Part shown: in pieces, positions 20,696 to 29,730 of the stretch | Numbering within the stretch: the stretch's first letter is position 1 | Layout: each line of letters begins with the position of its first letter | Assembly: GCA_963762605.1 (NCBI GenBank) | Contig: CAVXLJ010000011.1 | Span: 302,180 to 366,179 of the forward strand | DNA length: 64,000 bases | Source of the DNA: CAVSRC01 sp963762605 | GTDB lineage: Bacteria; Pseudomonadota; Alphaproteobacteria; Rhizobiales; Kaistiaceae | Direction: 5' to 3' | The notes under the pieces: generated by a model | What the model was told of the DNA's origin: nothing | Databases searched by the model: none | What the model saw: the letters and a program-made list of their open reading frames with translations, nothing else | Position numbers and translations under genes: made by a program

Positions 20696-21459
20696 GCGTT
20701 CTCCCGCGCGCCGCGACCGCCGTAGCGCCGGTTGCGCGTCGCGAACGTCTCCAGCGCCGCAACCAGAGAGTCGCGGCCGAAGTCCGGCCAGTTGACCTCG
20801 AGGAAGACCAGTTCGGCATAGGCCGATTGCCATAGCAGGAAATTACTTAGCCGGATTTCCTTTCCCGTGCGGATCACCAGATCGGGATCCGGGAAGCTGG
20901 CGGTGTCGAGGTGGCTGGCGATCGTGCCCTCGTCGATCGCGTCGAGGTCGAGTGTGCCGGCCTGCACCTCAGCGGCAATGCCGCGCATGGCGCGGGCAAG
21001 TTCGTTGCGGGCGCCATAGTTGAAGGCGAAGATCAGATGAAGCTTTCGGTTTCCGGCGGTCAACGCCTCCGCTTCCTCGATCATCTTGAGCATGTCGGCC
21101 GGCACGCCGATGCGGCTGCCGATGACGCTGACGCGCACGCCTCTGGCATGAAGATCGGCGACGTCACGACTGATGTAGAGCCGGAACAGGCCAAACAGGA
21201 AGTCGACCTCGGTGCGCGGGCGCGACCAGTTCTCGGAGGAGAAGCTGTAGAGCGTCAGGTAGCGGATATTGAGATCGATCGCCGCGCGCACCGTCTGGCG
21301 GACGGCCTCGACGCCGCGCCTGTGGCCCTCGCCGCGCGGCAGGCCGCGCGCCATCGCCCAGCGCCGGTTGCCGTCCATGATGATGGCAACATGGCGCGGC
21401 ACCGCCACCGTTTCCGGTTCGGCCGATGCGGCTCGGTTGTCGTCGGCGAGCAGGCTCAT
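20692..21459 (-). CDS. uppS: Undecaprenyl diphosphate synthase
   Basis: cis-prenyltransferase making the C55 lipid carrier for peptidoglycan and O-antigen. It has 255 residues. Motifs: HVAIIMDGNRRWAMARGLPR (catalytic Asp), LTLYSFSSENWSRP, FAFNYGARNELARA and LVIRTGKEIRLSNFLLWQSA, the last with TGK where TSG is usual. A 20-residue N-terminal leader precedes the domain. It sits 24 bp downstream of frr and is coupled to cdsA. Confidence 0.95.
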   Translation of the reverse strand: MSLLADDNRAASAEPETVAVPRHVAIIMDGNRRWAMARGLPRGEGHRRGVEAVRQTVRAAIDLNIRYLTLYSFSSENWSRPRTEVDFLFGLFRLYISRDVADLHARGVRVSVIGSRIGVPADMLKMIEEAEALTAGNRKLHLIFAFNYGARNELARAMRGIAAEVQAGTLDLDAIDEGTIASHLDTASFPDPDLVIRTGKEIRLSNFLLWQSAYAELVFLEVNWPDFGRDSLVAALETFATRNRRYGGRGARENA

Positions 21460-21483
21460 GCCGCTCTGGCTCCTTGACGTCCT

Positions 21484-22032
21484 CTAGACCTGCATGATCT
21501 CGGCCTCTTTGGTGGCCAGAATCTCGTCGATCTCGGATATGGTGCCGTCGGTCATGGTCTGCACCTGTTCCGACTCGGCGTGGGCCTGGTCCTGGCCGAT
21601 TTCGCCGTCCTTCTCCTGCTTCTTGATGGCGTCGAGGGCGTCGCGGCGCACATGGCGCACAGCGACCCGCGCGGCCTCGGCGTATTTGTGGGCGACCTTG
21701 ACCAGCTCCTGCCGGCGTTCGGCATTGAGCTCGGGGATCGGAATGCGCAGCAGCGTTCCCTCGACGATCGGGTTCAGGCCGAGATTGGCCTCGCGGATCG
21801 CCTTGTCCACTGCATGCACGTTCGACTTGTCCCACACCTGCACCGACAGCATGCGCGGCTCCGGCACGCTGATCGAGGCCATCTGGTTGAGCGGCATCGA
21901 AGCGCCATAGGCTTCGACGTGGATCGGCTCCAGCAGGCTCGACGAGGCACGCCCGGTGCGCAAGCCCGCCAGTTCGCCCCGCAACACCCCCACGGCTCCC
22001 TGCATCCTGCGGTTGATATCTGCGCTGTCCAT
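21484..22032 (-). CDS. frr: Ribosome recycling factor
   Basis: With EF-G it splits the post-termination ribosome. It has 182 residues from the ATG at 22032 (MDSADINRRMQGAVGVLRGE). The three-helix-bundle pattern is clear: LAGLRTGRASSSLLEPIHVE, PLNQMASISVPEPRMLSVQV, LRIPIPELNAERRQELVKVA and RHVRRDALDAIKKQEKDGEI. It follows pyrH at 82 bp, the usual order. Confidence 0.96.
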   Translation of the reverse strand: MDSADINRRMQGAVGVLRGELAGLRTGRASSSLLEPIHVEAYGASMPLNQMASISVPEPRMLSVQVWDKSNVHAVDKAIREANLGLNPIVEGTLLRIPIPELNAERRQELVKVAHKYAEAARVAVRHVRRDALDAIKKQEKDGEIGQDQAHAESEQVQTMTDGTISEIDEILATKEAEIMQV

Positions 22033-22114
22033 TTCTTCCCCTGAACTCGTATCGGTCAATCGCGGCCGCCTTGTGTCAGGCGTTCCCGCCGTAAGGGGGT
22101 AGCCGCCGCGGACG

Positions 22115-22837
22115 TCAGTTCCCGGCGACCACCGTCGACCGGCCCGTTCCCTTGAGAATATCAACGAAAGCACCGGGCCGCTTGATGGAAAAGACGATTA
22201 CCGGAATCCGGTTGTCGCGGGCAAGGGCGATCGCCGCCAGGTCCATCACCCCCAGCCCCTGGCGCAGCACGTCGTCGTAGCTCAACCGGTCATATCGCGT
22301 CGCCGCCGGGTCGGTCTTCGGGTCGGCGGAATAGACGCCGTCGACCTGGGTGCCCTTGAACAGGGCGTCGCAGCCCATTTCGGCCGCGCGCAGCGCCGCG
22401 CCGGTGTCGGTGGTCACGAAGGGGTGGCCGATCCCGCCGGAGAAGAGCAGCACTTCGCCCCGGTCGAAGGCGGCTGCGGCGACGCGCTGGTTGAAGACTT
22501 CGCAGATCGAGGGCATCGGAACGGCCGAGAACAGGCGGCTTTCGACCTTGCGTTCGTCCAGCTTCTGCTGGAAGGCGATGGCGTTCATGACGGTCGCCAG
22601 CATGCCCATCTGGTCGCCGGCCACCCGGTTGCCGCCGGCCTTGGCGATGCTGACGCCGCGGAAGATGTTGCCGCCGCCGATGACCAGGCCAACCTTGACA
22701 CCGAGCTTGACCGCGGCCGCCACGTCGGTGGCGATCCGCCCGGCCACGCCGTCGTCGATGCCGAAGGCCTTGTCGCCGAGGAGCGCCTCGCCCGAGACCT
22801 TGAGGATTACCCGCTTGTAGCGGAGCGGCGCTGTCAT
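22115..22837 (-). CDS. pyrH: UMP kinase
   Basis: Phosphorylates UMP to UDP, a regulated pyrimidine step. It has 240 residues with the amino acid kinase fold: RVILKVSGEALLG (phosphate loop), VGLVIGGGNIFRG, GDQMGMLATVMNAIA, PFVTTDTGAALRAAEMGCD and KGTQVDGVYSADPKTDP. It precedes frr, but here it is separated from tsf by an outer-membrane protein gene. Confidence 0.96.
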   Translation of the reverse strand: MTAPLRYKRVILKVSGEALLGDKAFGIDDGVAGRIATDVAAAVKLGVKVGLVIGGGNIFRGVSIAKAGGNRVAGDQMGMLATVMNAIAFQQKLDERKVESRLFSAVPMPSICEVFNQRVAAAAFDRGEVLLFSGGIGHPFVTTDTGAALRAAEMGCDALFKGTQVDGVYSADPKTDPAATRYDRLSYDDVLRQGLGVMDLAAIALARDNRIPVIVFSIKRPGAFVDILKGTGRSTVVAGN

Positions 22838-22918
22838 GGTCGCGACTCGGAAAACGTTGGAAATCCGCCATCGGGATACACGATGGCCGATAGCCTGTCA
22901 CGGCCCGAAGCCGGCCGG

Positions 22919-24157
22919 TCAGTAATGCAGCGCCGCCTTGCCGCTCAGCCCATAGACCACGTCGGCGCCGAAGGAGGCGGTGTAGCCGAGCGGATTGGTG
23001 CCGCCGGGAAGCGTCAAGGTGCTCAGCGATCCGCCGGTCAATAGGCCGACGCTGCCGCCAAGCCGGAACTCCAGATTCTTGTTCGGCGTCCACACGCCGG
23101 TCAAATCGGCCACCCAAGTGTCGGTCTGCGAGGTGAAGCCTTGGCTGGCACCCTGGTCCCAGGTCAGGCTGCCCGCCAGCGAAAACTGGTCGGAGAACTG
23201 GTGCGCGGCGCCCAGCGTGACCGTCCAGCTGTCCTTGAACATCACCGTCAGGGCGCTGTAGGCGCCCGCCCCGGTGATGCAGGAGGATGTTCCCGGCGGG
23301 CACAGCGCCATGTCCTGAAGCACGCTCCAGTCGGTCCATTTGACCGAACCGAAAGCCAGCCAGCCCGGCGCAATGCCGGATTGCGCCTTGAGTTCGATCG
23401 ATTGCGGCATGGTGATCGAGCCGGTGAGCGCACCGGAATAGGTGAGCGGAAAGCCGCCCGTCGGAAGCGCCGAGCCGGTTCCGGTCATGTCGTAGCCGAT
23501 GGCCGAATTGTAGATCAGCGTGGCGCGCAGAGCATATTGCGGGATCTCGTAGCCGATACCGGCACGCCAGCCGATCCCGTCGCCGCTGACATTGGTCGAG
23601 GCCGCACCAAAAGGAGCGCCATAGAGGCTGAAATTCTGCAGAAGCTCATAGGTGATCGTCTGATAGGACGCGCCGCCGATGAACAGCAGGTTGCCCATGC
23701 CCACCGGGGCCGAGACCGCGCAGGTCAACCCATAGTCTTCCGAAGTGAAGTGCTGCTCCGTCGCCGAGGGCGCGGCGAACCACGTCGTGCCGTAATTGGC
23801 ATGCCCCTCGAAGGGCTGGCGGTAGCTGGCCATGCAGCGAACCTGCTGCGTCAGCCGCGCCATGGCGCTGAAGCGCTCGACGGTGAACGACGCCGTCTCG
23901 CCGATGCCGGTCGCTGTCGGGCTGCCAGTATAGCCTCCGCCTACGCCCACCACGTTGGTCAGCGTGCGCTGCGGGTCGACATAGCGTGTGCCCGCTTCGG
24001 CGGCGAAATTGTCCTTTTGGAAGAGGAAGTCCCAATCGCGCTCGCCGGTGTCGTAGCCGCCGGCGTGGGCGGCCAGAGAGAGCGACAAGATGGCCGCTGC
24101 GGCCGCACCGCCGCGCATGACACCGGCCGCGATTGCGGCCCACCCAAGCTCCGGCAT
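22919..24157 (-). CDS. FadL/OmpP1-like outer membrane porin
   Basis: Predicted 412-residue beta-barrel of the FadL/TodX family, which carries long-chain fatty acids or aromatic hydrocarbons across the outer membrane. An N-terminal hydrophobic segment ending SLSLAAHAGG looks like a signal peptide, many alternating amphipathic strands follow, and the chain ends in an aromatic residue (KAALHY). The family resemblance is in the overall pattern (QRTLTNVVGVGGGYTGSP, PQSIELKAQSGIAPGWLAFG, TLGAAHQFSDQFSLAGSLTW), not in a sharp motif. It sits between tsf and pyrH and is separated from tsf by a terminator, so it needs its own promoter. Confidence 0.75.
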   Translation of the reverse strand: MPELGWAAIAAGVMRGGAAAAAILSLSLAAHAGGYDTGERDWDFLFQKDNFAAEAGTRYVDPQRTLTNVVGVGGGYTGSPTATGIGETASFTVERFSAMARLTQQVRCMASYRQPFEGHANYGTTWFAAPSATEQHFTSEDYGLTCAVSAPVGMGNLLFIGGASYQTITYELLQNFSLYGAPFGAASTNVSGDGIGWRAGIGYEIPQYALRATLIYNSAIGYDMTGTGSALPTGGFPLTYSGALTGSITMPQSIELKAQSGIAPGWLAFGSVKWTDWSVLQDMALCPPGTSSCITGAGAYSALTVMFKDSWTVTLGAAHQFSDQFSLAGSLTWDQGASQGFTSQTDTWVADLTGVWTPNKNLEFRLGGSVGLLTGGSLSTLTLPGGTNPLGYTASFGADVVYGLSGKAALHY

Positions 24158-24326
24158 GGTCCACCCTGAAAGACTGCCGGAAGCAACGCCAAACGGTCGT
24201 GAAAGCCCCGATCGACACGCCCCCAAAGCGTGGCACGGCGGGAGTTCGGACGCCCCCGTCCGACCACAGACCCGATACTCTACGCCGGCTTGACCGGGCG
24301 GAGTCAAACGGCGACTTGCCGCAAGC

Positions 24327-24360
24327 AAAAAGGCCCGGACGGGCGTTCCGTCCGGGCCTT
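24327..24360 (-). terminator. Rho-independent terminator of the rpsB-tsf operon
   Basis: A 13-bp perfect stem (AAGGCCCGGACGG / CCGTCCGGGCCTT, 24330-24342 with 24348-24360) with loop GCGTT is followed on the minus strand by five T's, 28 bp after the tsf stop. Confidence 0.92.
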
Positions 24361-24388
24361 CGAACTGTTCAGCCGGTCGGCGGTCGGG

Positions 24389-25313
24389 CTACTTGGTGCC
24401 GGCCACAGCGGCGACTTCCGCGGCGAAATCGCTCTCCGCCTTCTCGACGCCCTCGCCCAGCCGGAAGCAGACGAACTCGGTCACCGTGACCGCACCGCCG
24501 ATGTCGGCCTCGGCCGCTTTCAGCGCCTGCTCAACCGTCTTTTCGGTATCGACGACGAAGGTCTGCGACAGGAGCACGACCTCCTCGTAGAACTTGCGCA
24601 GGCGGCCCTCGACCATCTTCTCGATGATCGCCTCGGGCTTGCCGGATTCGCGCGCCTGCTCGGCGAAGATCGCCCTCTCGCGGGCAACCACCGTCGGGTC
24701 GAGCTCTGCGGTGCGCACGGCCAGCGGACCGGCAGCGGCGACGTGCATGGCGATCTGGCGGCCGATCTCGACCAGCTTGCCGGCATCGCCCGACAATTCC
24801 AGCCCGACGATAACGCCGATCTTGCCGAGGCCGGGCGCCACGGCGCTGTGGACGTAAGCTGGCAACAGCGCCGTTTTTCACCGAAACCATGGCACCGCGC
24901 CGCAGCGTCATGTTCTCGCCGATGGTGGCGATGGCCGTCTTGATCTCGTCCTCGACCGCGTTGCCGGACGGCATCTTCGCCGCCTGGATCGCCGCCAGCG
25001 AACCGTCGGTGGCAAGCGCCGTCTTGGCGATGGCCGCGGTCAGCGCCTGGAAGTCCGGATTGCGCGCGACGAAATCGGTCTCCGAGTTGAGCTCGATCAT
25101 GACCGCGCGCGTGCCCTCGGTGGCGACCGCCACCAGACCTTCGGCGGCCACGCGGCCGGCCTTCTTGGCGGCCTTGGCAAGGCCCTTGGTGCGCAGCCAG
25201 TCGATGGCGGCTTCCATCTCGCCGCCGGTCTCGGTCAACGCCGACTTGCAGTCCATCATGCCCGCGCCCGTCTGGTCGCGGAGCTCTTTCACCATTCCCG
25301 CGGTGATAGCCAT
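24389..25313 (-). CDS. tsf: Elongation factor Ts, single-base frameshift
   Basis: Nucleotide exchange factor for EF-Tu. The first part (from 25313) shows the signature VKELRDQTGAGMMDCKSALT and the TDFV-containing IELNSETDFVARNPDFQALT. The second part reads in another frame from about 24857 (YVHSAVAPGLGKIGVIVGLE through the end at 24389). Removing one base from the AA at 24856-24857 joins them as KNGAVASYVHSAVAPGLGK, giving 307 residues, the normal length. tsf is essential and single-copy, so a consensus error is the likeliest cause. Confidence 0.94.
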
Positions 25314-25352
25314 GTCGTCATTCCTTGTTTCACGGCCGGGCGGCCGGAACCC

Positions 25353-26453
25353 CTAGCCGCCGGCCAGGGTCTTTGCCTGCCCGATCCAGTCGTCGCGCAT
25401 GATGCGGCCCTTGAAGTTGAGGGCATCGTCGACCTTGGCGATGTCCTCGTCGGAGAAGTTCGCCACCTGGTCGAATCGGGTTACGCCGAGCGCATTCAGC
25501 TTCCTCTCGAGCACCGGGCCGACGCCGGTGATCTTCTTGAGGTCGTCGGGAGCGCCGGAGGGCGCCTCGAACAGCGGCTCGACCGCCGCCGCAGCCGTCT
25601 CGGCCGCAGCCTTGGCCGGCTTGCCGGTGTCGATGGCCTGCGGCTCCAGCGTCTCGGCGGCCGTCATGTCGACGTCGCCTTCCGCCGCTGCGCCCACCGG
25701 TTCCAGCACCACCGGTTCCTCCAGCACCTCTTCCTGCGCACCGAGGTCGATGCCCGCCTCACCCTGGGCGCGGCCGATACCGTCGATCGCCGCCCTGGCG
25801 ACGAGATCGCAGTAGAGCGTGATGGCGCGGCCGGCGTCGTCATTGCCGGGGATCGGATAGGTGATGTTGTCCGGGTCGCAGTTGGAATCGACCACCGCCG
25901 CCACCGGAATGCCGAGACGGTTCGCCTCCAGAATGGCGATCGCCTCCTTGTTGGTGTCGATGACGAACAACAGGTCGGGCGTGCCGCCCATGTCCTTGAT
26001 GCCGCCGAGCGCCTTCTCCAGCTTGTCCTTCTCGCGGGTGAGCATCAGCCGCTCTTTCTTGGTGAGGCCCTGGGCCTCGCCGGCGAACAGCGTCTCCAGT
26101 TCGCGCAGGCGCTGGATCGAGCGCGAGATGGTCTTCCAGTTGGTCAGCATGCCGCCAAGCCAGCGGGCGTTGACATAATACTGGGCCGAGCGCTTGGCCG
26201 CCGCCGTCAGCGGTTCCGCCGCCTGGCGCTTGGTGCCGACGAACAGCACCCGTCCGCCGCCGGCCACGACATTGCTCACCGCCTCCAGCGCCCGGTGCAG
26301 CATGGGCACCGTCTGCGCGAGGTCGATGATGTGGATGTTGTTGCGCACCCCGAAGATGTACTGAGCCATCTTGGGGTTCCAGCGATGCTTCTGGTGGCCG
26401 AAGTGAACGCCAGCCTCAAGCAGCTGACGCATGGAATAATCGGGCAGTGCCAT
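25353..26453 (-). CDS. rpsB: Ribosomal protein S2 with C-terminal HhH extension
   Basis: Small-subunit ribosomal protein, 366 residues against about 240 for E. coli S2. Residues 1-225 are typical S2 (GVHFGHQKHRWNPKMAQYIF, NARWLGGMLTNWKTI, PDLLFVIDTNKEAIAI). Then comes an acidic, Ala-rich linker and a C-terminal domain, LKKITGVGPVLERKLNALGV, with a helix-hairpin-helix pattern like that of L21 and L17 tails in Rhizobiales. The tail is a lineage marker; its function is unknown. It is followed by tsf 39 bp downstream. Confidence 0.96.
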   Translation of the reverse strand: MALPDYSMRQLLEAGVHFGHQKHRWNPKMAQYIFGVRNNIHIIDLAQTVPMLHRALEAVSNVVAGGGRVLFVGTKRQAAEPLTAAAKRSAQYYVNARWLGGMLTNWKTISRSIQRLRELETLFAGEAQGLTKKERLMLTREKDKLEKALGGIKDMGGTPDLLFVIDTNKEAIAILEANRLGIPVAAVVDSNCDPDNITYPIPGNDDAGRAITLYCDLVARAAIDGIGRAQGEAGIDLGAQEEVLEEPVVLEPVGAAAEGDVDMTAAETLEPQAIDTGKPAKAAAETAAAAVEPLFEAPSGAPDDLKKITGVGPVLERKLNALGVTRFDQVANFSDEDIAKVDDALNFKGRIMRDDWIGQAKTLAGG

Positions 26454-26650
26454 GACTACCGTGCTCCTTTACCGGTTCTGCCGCCGCGGGGATTGAGTCC
26501 TCGGATGAGGACACCGGAAGGGTCGTTCGCCCGTCAGAGGCGGCCGATTGACCCGAACCCCGCGTGTGAGATGGAGCGCCTTATATGGGGATGATTGGCG
26601 GAAGGCAAGGGATGGCCGAGGGGCCGTGCCCTGCCCGCACCGGCCGCCCC
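26454..26650. other. rpsB leader and promoter region
   Basis: 197 bp without a gene. It includes a small hairpin GTCCTC-GGAT-GAGGAC (about 26497-26512) about 45 bp upstream of rpsB, which could be a leader structure. No known ribosomal-protein leader motif was recognised. Confidence 0.3.
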
Positions 26651-27403
26651 TCACCGGTATTCCGGGTTGGGATAGTCGAAGCGGCAGCCGGCGTCCCACA
26701 GCTCGCGCTGGTTGCCGTGGACCGGGAAGCCGCCGGCTTCGCTGAGCAGCCGGGCGACATGCATCAGGTTCCAGGTCATGAAGGTGGTGTTGCGCTGGGT
26801 GAACTCGTTCTGAGGGCCCCCCGAGCCTTCGTCGAGATAGGACGGTCCCGGCCCGATGTCGCCGATCCAGCCGCAATCGGCCTGGGGCGGGATGACGTAG
26901 CCGACATGCTGGAGCGCATAGAGGATCTCCATGGCGCAGTGCTTCACCCCGTCCTCGTTGCCGGTGACCACGCAGCCGCCGGCCTTGCCGTAATAGATCC
27001 ACTGGCCCTGATCGTTGAGCATGGCCGACATGGCGTAGAGCCGCTCGATCAGGAGCTTGGCGACCGCCGACATCTGGCCGAGCCAGATCGGCGTTCCGAC
27101 CACCAGAATGTCGGCTTCGTGGATGACCGGCCAGACCGTTTTCGGCCAGTCGTCCTCGCCGAAGCCGTGCTCGGTCATGTCCGGATAGACGCCGAAGGCG
27201 ACCTTGTGATCGACCAGCCGGATATCGGTCACCGCGACCCCTGCCTTGCGCATGATCGCCGCCGACATGGCCATCAGCCCCTCGGTGTTGGAGACCTCCG
27301 GCGAGGGCTTGAGCGTGCAATTGACGAATGCCGCCTTCAATCCGGAGAAGTCGAACGGATTTTTCGCGCAGAGCTCTTCCTGCTTCTCGGAAAGCGACGC
27401 CAT
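26651..27403 (-). CDS. Flavodoxin-fold NAD(P)H-dependent oxidoreductase
   Basis: A 250-residue FMN-reductase-like protein. The N-terminal Rossmann-type segment is AAFVNCTLKPSPEVSNTEGL (FMN phosphate-loop region), followed by ADILVVGTPIWLGQMSAVAK and AGGCVVTGNEDGVKHCAMEI, the usual flavodoxin-like reductase sites. No iron-sulfur cysteine cluster is evident. Likely a soluble flavin or quinone reductase; substrate unknown. It stands alone between rpsB and the DUF1402 gene. Confidence 0.8.
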   Translation of the reverse strand: MASLSEKQEELCAKNPFDFSGLKAAFVNCTLKPSPEVSNTEGLMAMSAAIMRKAGVAVTDIRLVDHKVAFGVYPDMTEHGFGEDDWPKTVWPVIHEADILVVGTPIWLGQMSAVAKLLIERLYAMSAMLNDQGQWIYYGKAGGCVVTGNEDGVKHCAMEILYALQHVGYVIPPQADCGWIGDIGPGPSYLDEGSGGPQNEFTQRNTTFMTWNLMHVARLLSEAGGFPVHGNQRELWDAGCRFDYPNPEYR

Positions 27404-27597
27404 GACAGCCTCCTTGTGACGGCGGGACGGGCCCTACCCTATCGGCGGCGGAGGCGCGGCAAGGCAACTCAAACTAATGCGCGCGACTTGTGATGAAGAC
27501 TGGCGAGCCTCGACGCTGAAGCCAATTCTTCGTCCGGAATGGAGACGTAATTGCTTTGCGCCCGGTGGCCCCCCACCGGCTGCCCCCGGGGGGCCGT
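27404..27597. other. Intergenic spacer with a GC-rich hairpin
   Basis: No gene is seen. GGCCCCCC...GGGGGGCC (about 27567-27595) forms a strong hairpin just before the DUF1402 stop without a T-run; it may end transcription of the minus-strand DUF1402 gene weakly or protect its 3' end. Confidence 0.35.
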
Positions 27598-28608
27598 TCA
27601 GTGCATGGCGGCGGTGTCGAGGGTGCCGGCCACCAGCTTGCGCAATTCGCCGACCTTCTCGTTGATGAACCAGCCGTAGAAGTTCTCCTGCGGGAACTGC
27701 GGGTCGAGGCCCTTCTTGGCGCGTTCGTCGTTGAGCGCCTTGAGGTCGTAGGCGCGGGTGGCGGAATCGCCGAGATTGTAAAGCGTGGCGACGATGCCGG
27801 CGTTCTGCGAGATGTCGAAACCGGCGATCTCCTTGTATTTGTCGATTGAGACGCGGATCGACGCGGCGATGTAGTGCATCGAGGCGTCCGGGCTCATGAT
27901 CTGCGCGAACACCTGCGGCGCGTCGTCGATCGAAAGCAGCGGGAAGCCGCTCTTGCGGTGGACGAGGTCGGTGACGCTGAGGGCGACGACCGGGCCGATC
28001 TGGCCGACGCCGAAGGTCTGGCCGGCATGCGCCGGGGCAAAGAACACGCGGTTCAGCCGCGTGATCGGCCAGGACTTGCCACCGACGGCCTTGCCGGCGA
28101 ACTCACGGTTCCACACGGTCTCCCGGCAGTCCCACTTGTCGTAGTTCGCCTTCATCGCCTCGCAGCGGGCGAATTGCGGGCGCTTGAAGAAATCCTTGGC
28201 AAGCTCGCCCTGATACTGGAACGTCAGCGTCTTGTTGTTCATGTATTGCAGCGCCTTCACATAGTAGCTCTGCAATGTATCGAAGACGTTCATGTTGAAG
28301 GTGTGCTCGCCGACGATCGCGCCAACGATGTCGACCGGGTCGACGCCATAGATCCGCGCCGCCTTCTTGATGTTGGTCATCAGCCGCTTGTCGGAGGCAA
28401 GCACCTCGACGACGTGATGGTACTTGTCGTCCCAGTTGCCGCCCTGCTGCATCAGCGTCAGCAGGAAGGACTGGACGGCCACCGGCGGCTGCGTCTTGGC
28501 GTGGTAACTCGCGGGAACGACGATGATCGCGGACCGTGCCAGCGTCGGCGCAGCCGCGACGGTCATCACCATCAGCAGAGCCAGGGCGAACCAGCGAAAA
28601 CGACCCAT
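27598..28608 (-). CDS. DUF1402 family exported protein, possible lysozyme-fold enzyme
   Basis: A 336-residue exported protein: the signal peptide is WFALALLMVMTVAAAPTLAR. The body matches DUF1402, known mainly from alphaproteobacteria. Three segments are spaced like a soluble lytic transglycosylase site: a Glu in DIVGAIVGEHTFNMNVFDT, FGVGQIGPVVAL (like the GxGQ motif), and IVATLYNLGDSATRAYD (like A-Y-N-x-G). That suggests a peptidoglycan-active enzyme in the periplasm, but this is pattern reading only. The ATG at 28608 directly precedes the signal peptide. Confidence 0.75.
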   Translation of the reverse strand: MGRFRWFALALLMVMTVAAAPTLARSAIIVVPASYHAKTQPPVAVQSFLLTLMQQGGNWDDKYHHVVEVLASDKRLMTNIKKAARIYGVDPVDIVGAIVGEHTFNMNVFDTLQSYYVKALQYMNNKTLTFQYQGELAKDFFKRPQFARCEAMKANYDKWDCRETVWNREFAGKAVGGKSWPITRLNRVFFAPAHAGQTFGVGQIGPVVALSVTDLVHRKSGFPLLSIDDAPQVFAQIMSPDASMHYIAASIRVSIDKYKEIAGFDISQNAGIVATLYNLGDSATRAYDLKALNDERAKKGLDPQFPQENFYGWFINEKVGELRKLVAGTLDTAAMH

Positions 28609-28772
28609 GACGCAACCCCCGCAACCCGGATCGCGAGCCACCTAGACCGCGATCGTCCCTGTCACCCGTACGCAATCACGTGGCTTTATTTCAACTTCAG
28701 GCTATCTTGCCTGCCCGCGCACACCGGTCAAGGCGAATATGCAGGCACGCGCTCCATCGCGCCAGCCCCTGA

Positions 28773-29669
28773 TCAGCGCCCATCGACCTGCAGCATCCAG
28801 TTCAGGATCAACCGCCAGTCGGTCATGCGGATGGGCGTGCCATGAACGCCGGTGCGGAAGATCGCCACCTTGATCGGATAGTGGGGGTTGGCCGCGCGCA
28901 CGCGGTTGTAGAACTTCACTTCGTCCTTCCAGCCGTAGATCGGATCAAGCGTGCCGTGACCGAGATAGACCGGGAAGCGGTGGCCCTTGCCGGTGACCGC
29001 CGGCGAGGTGATGAAGCGGTCGTCGTGGTTGGAGCCGAGCAGCAGCAGTCCGGCGATGTGGTCGACCGCCTTGGGGTCGGCAGCCAACTGCCAGCAGATC
29101 GCCCCGCCCCACGAGCCGCAGGCGATGAAGATCGCCGCCTTCGGCGATTTGGCCGCCTGGTCGAGGACGAGGTTGCGGATATCGGCGGCGCCCTGCGGCC
29201 CGAAATCGGAGAAGTCCGGCGACAGGTAGGCGCCGTCGTTCAGCTTCATCAGGTTCATGATGCGGTTGAAGTTGCCGCCGAACATCCCCTCGTTGACGCC
29301 CTGCACGCGGCTGCCGCCCATGCCGTGGATGTAGATGACGACGGCCTTGGCGCCGCCGTCCACCTTGCCGGTGCCCATGAACTTCAACGTGCGGTCGCCG
29401 GCGCCCGTGTATTCGTAGGTCTGCGAGCCAACCAGGCTGATGTATTCCGGCTTCGCCTGTTTCTCCACGATCGTGTCGCGGCCGTAGAGATCGCGCTGCT
29501 TGGAATAGTCGACAAGAACGTAGTTGCCGCCATCCTGGGTCTGCAGGATGCCGGGATACTTGAACAGATCGTCCTTGAACGGCGCCAGCCGGTAGGGAGC
29601 CGCGGCAGCGGCGGCGATGACCGTGGCGACGAGAGTGGCGGCGGCAATGGCGATGGTGGCGCGTTTCAT
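28773..29669 (-). CDS. Exported alpha/beta hydrolase
   Basis: A 298-residue protein with a signal-like N-terminus (ATIAIAAATLVATVIAAAAA). Hydrolase features: oxyanion segment VIYIHGMGGSRVQGV, nucleophile elbow ACGSWGGAICWQL (G-x-S-x-G), Asp in YLGHGTLDPIYGW and His in FRTGVHGTPIRMTDW, a complete Ser-Asp-His set. Likely a periplasmic esterase or amidase; substrate unknown. It faces the same way as the DUF1402 gene 164 bp away, and both are exported, but co-function is a guess. Confidence 0.78.
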   Translation of the reverse strand: MKRATIAIAAATLVATVIAAAAAAPYRLAPFKDDLFKYPGILQTQDGGNYVLVDYSKQRDLYGRDTIVEKQAKPEYISLVGSQTYEYTGAGDRTLKFMGTGKVDGGAKAVVIYIHGMGGSRVQGVNEGMFGGNFNRIMNLMKLNDGAYLSPDFSDFGPQGAADIRNLVLDQAAKSPKAAIFIACGSWGGAICWQLAADPKAVDHIAGLLLLGSNHDDRFITSPAVTGKGHRFPVYLGHGTLDPIYGWKDEVKFYNRVRAANPHYPIKVAIFRTGVHGTPIRMTDWRLILNWMLQVDGR

Positions 29670-29730
29670 GGGCGCCACCATAGCGGCGAAACGGTCGTCG
29701 AGGCCAGTTCCCTATGCGAACGTGAAACCC

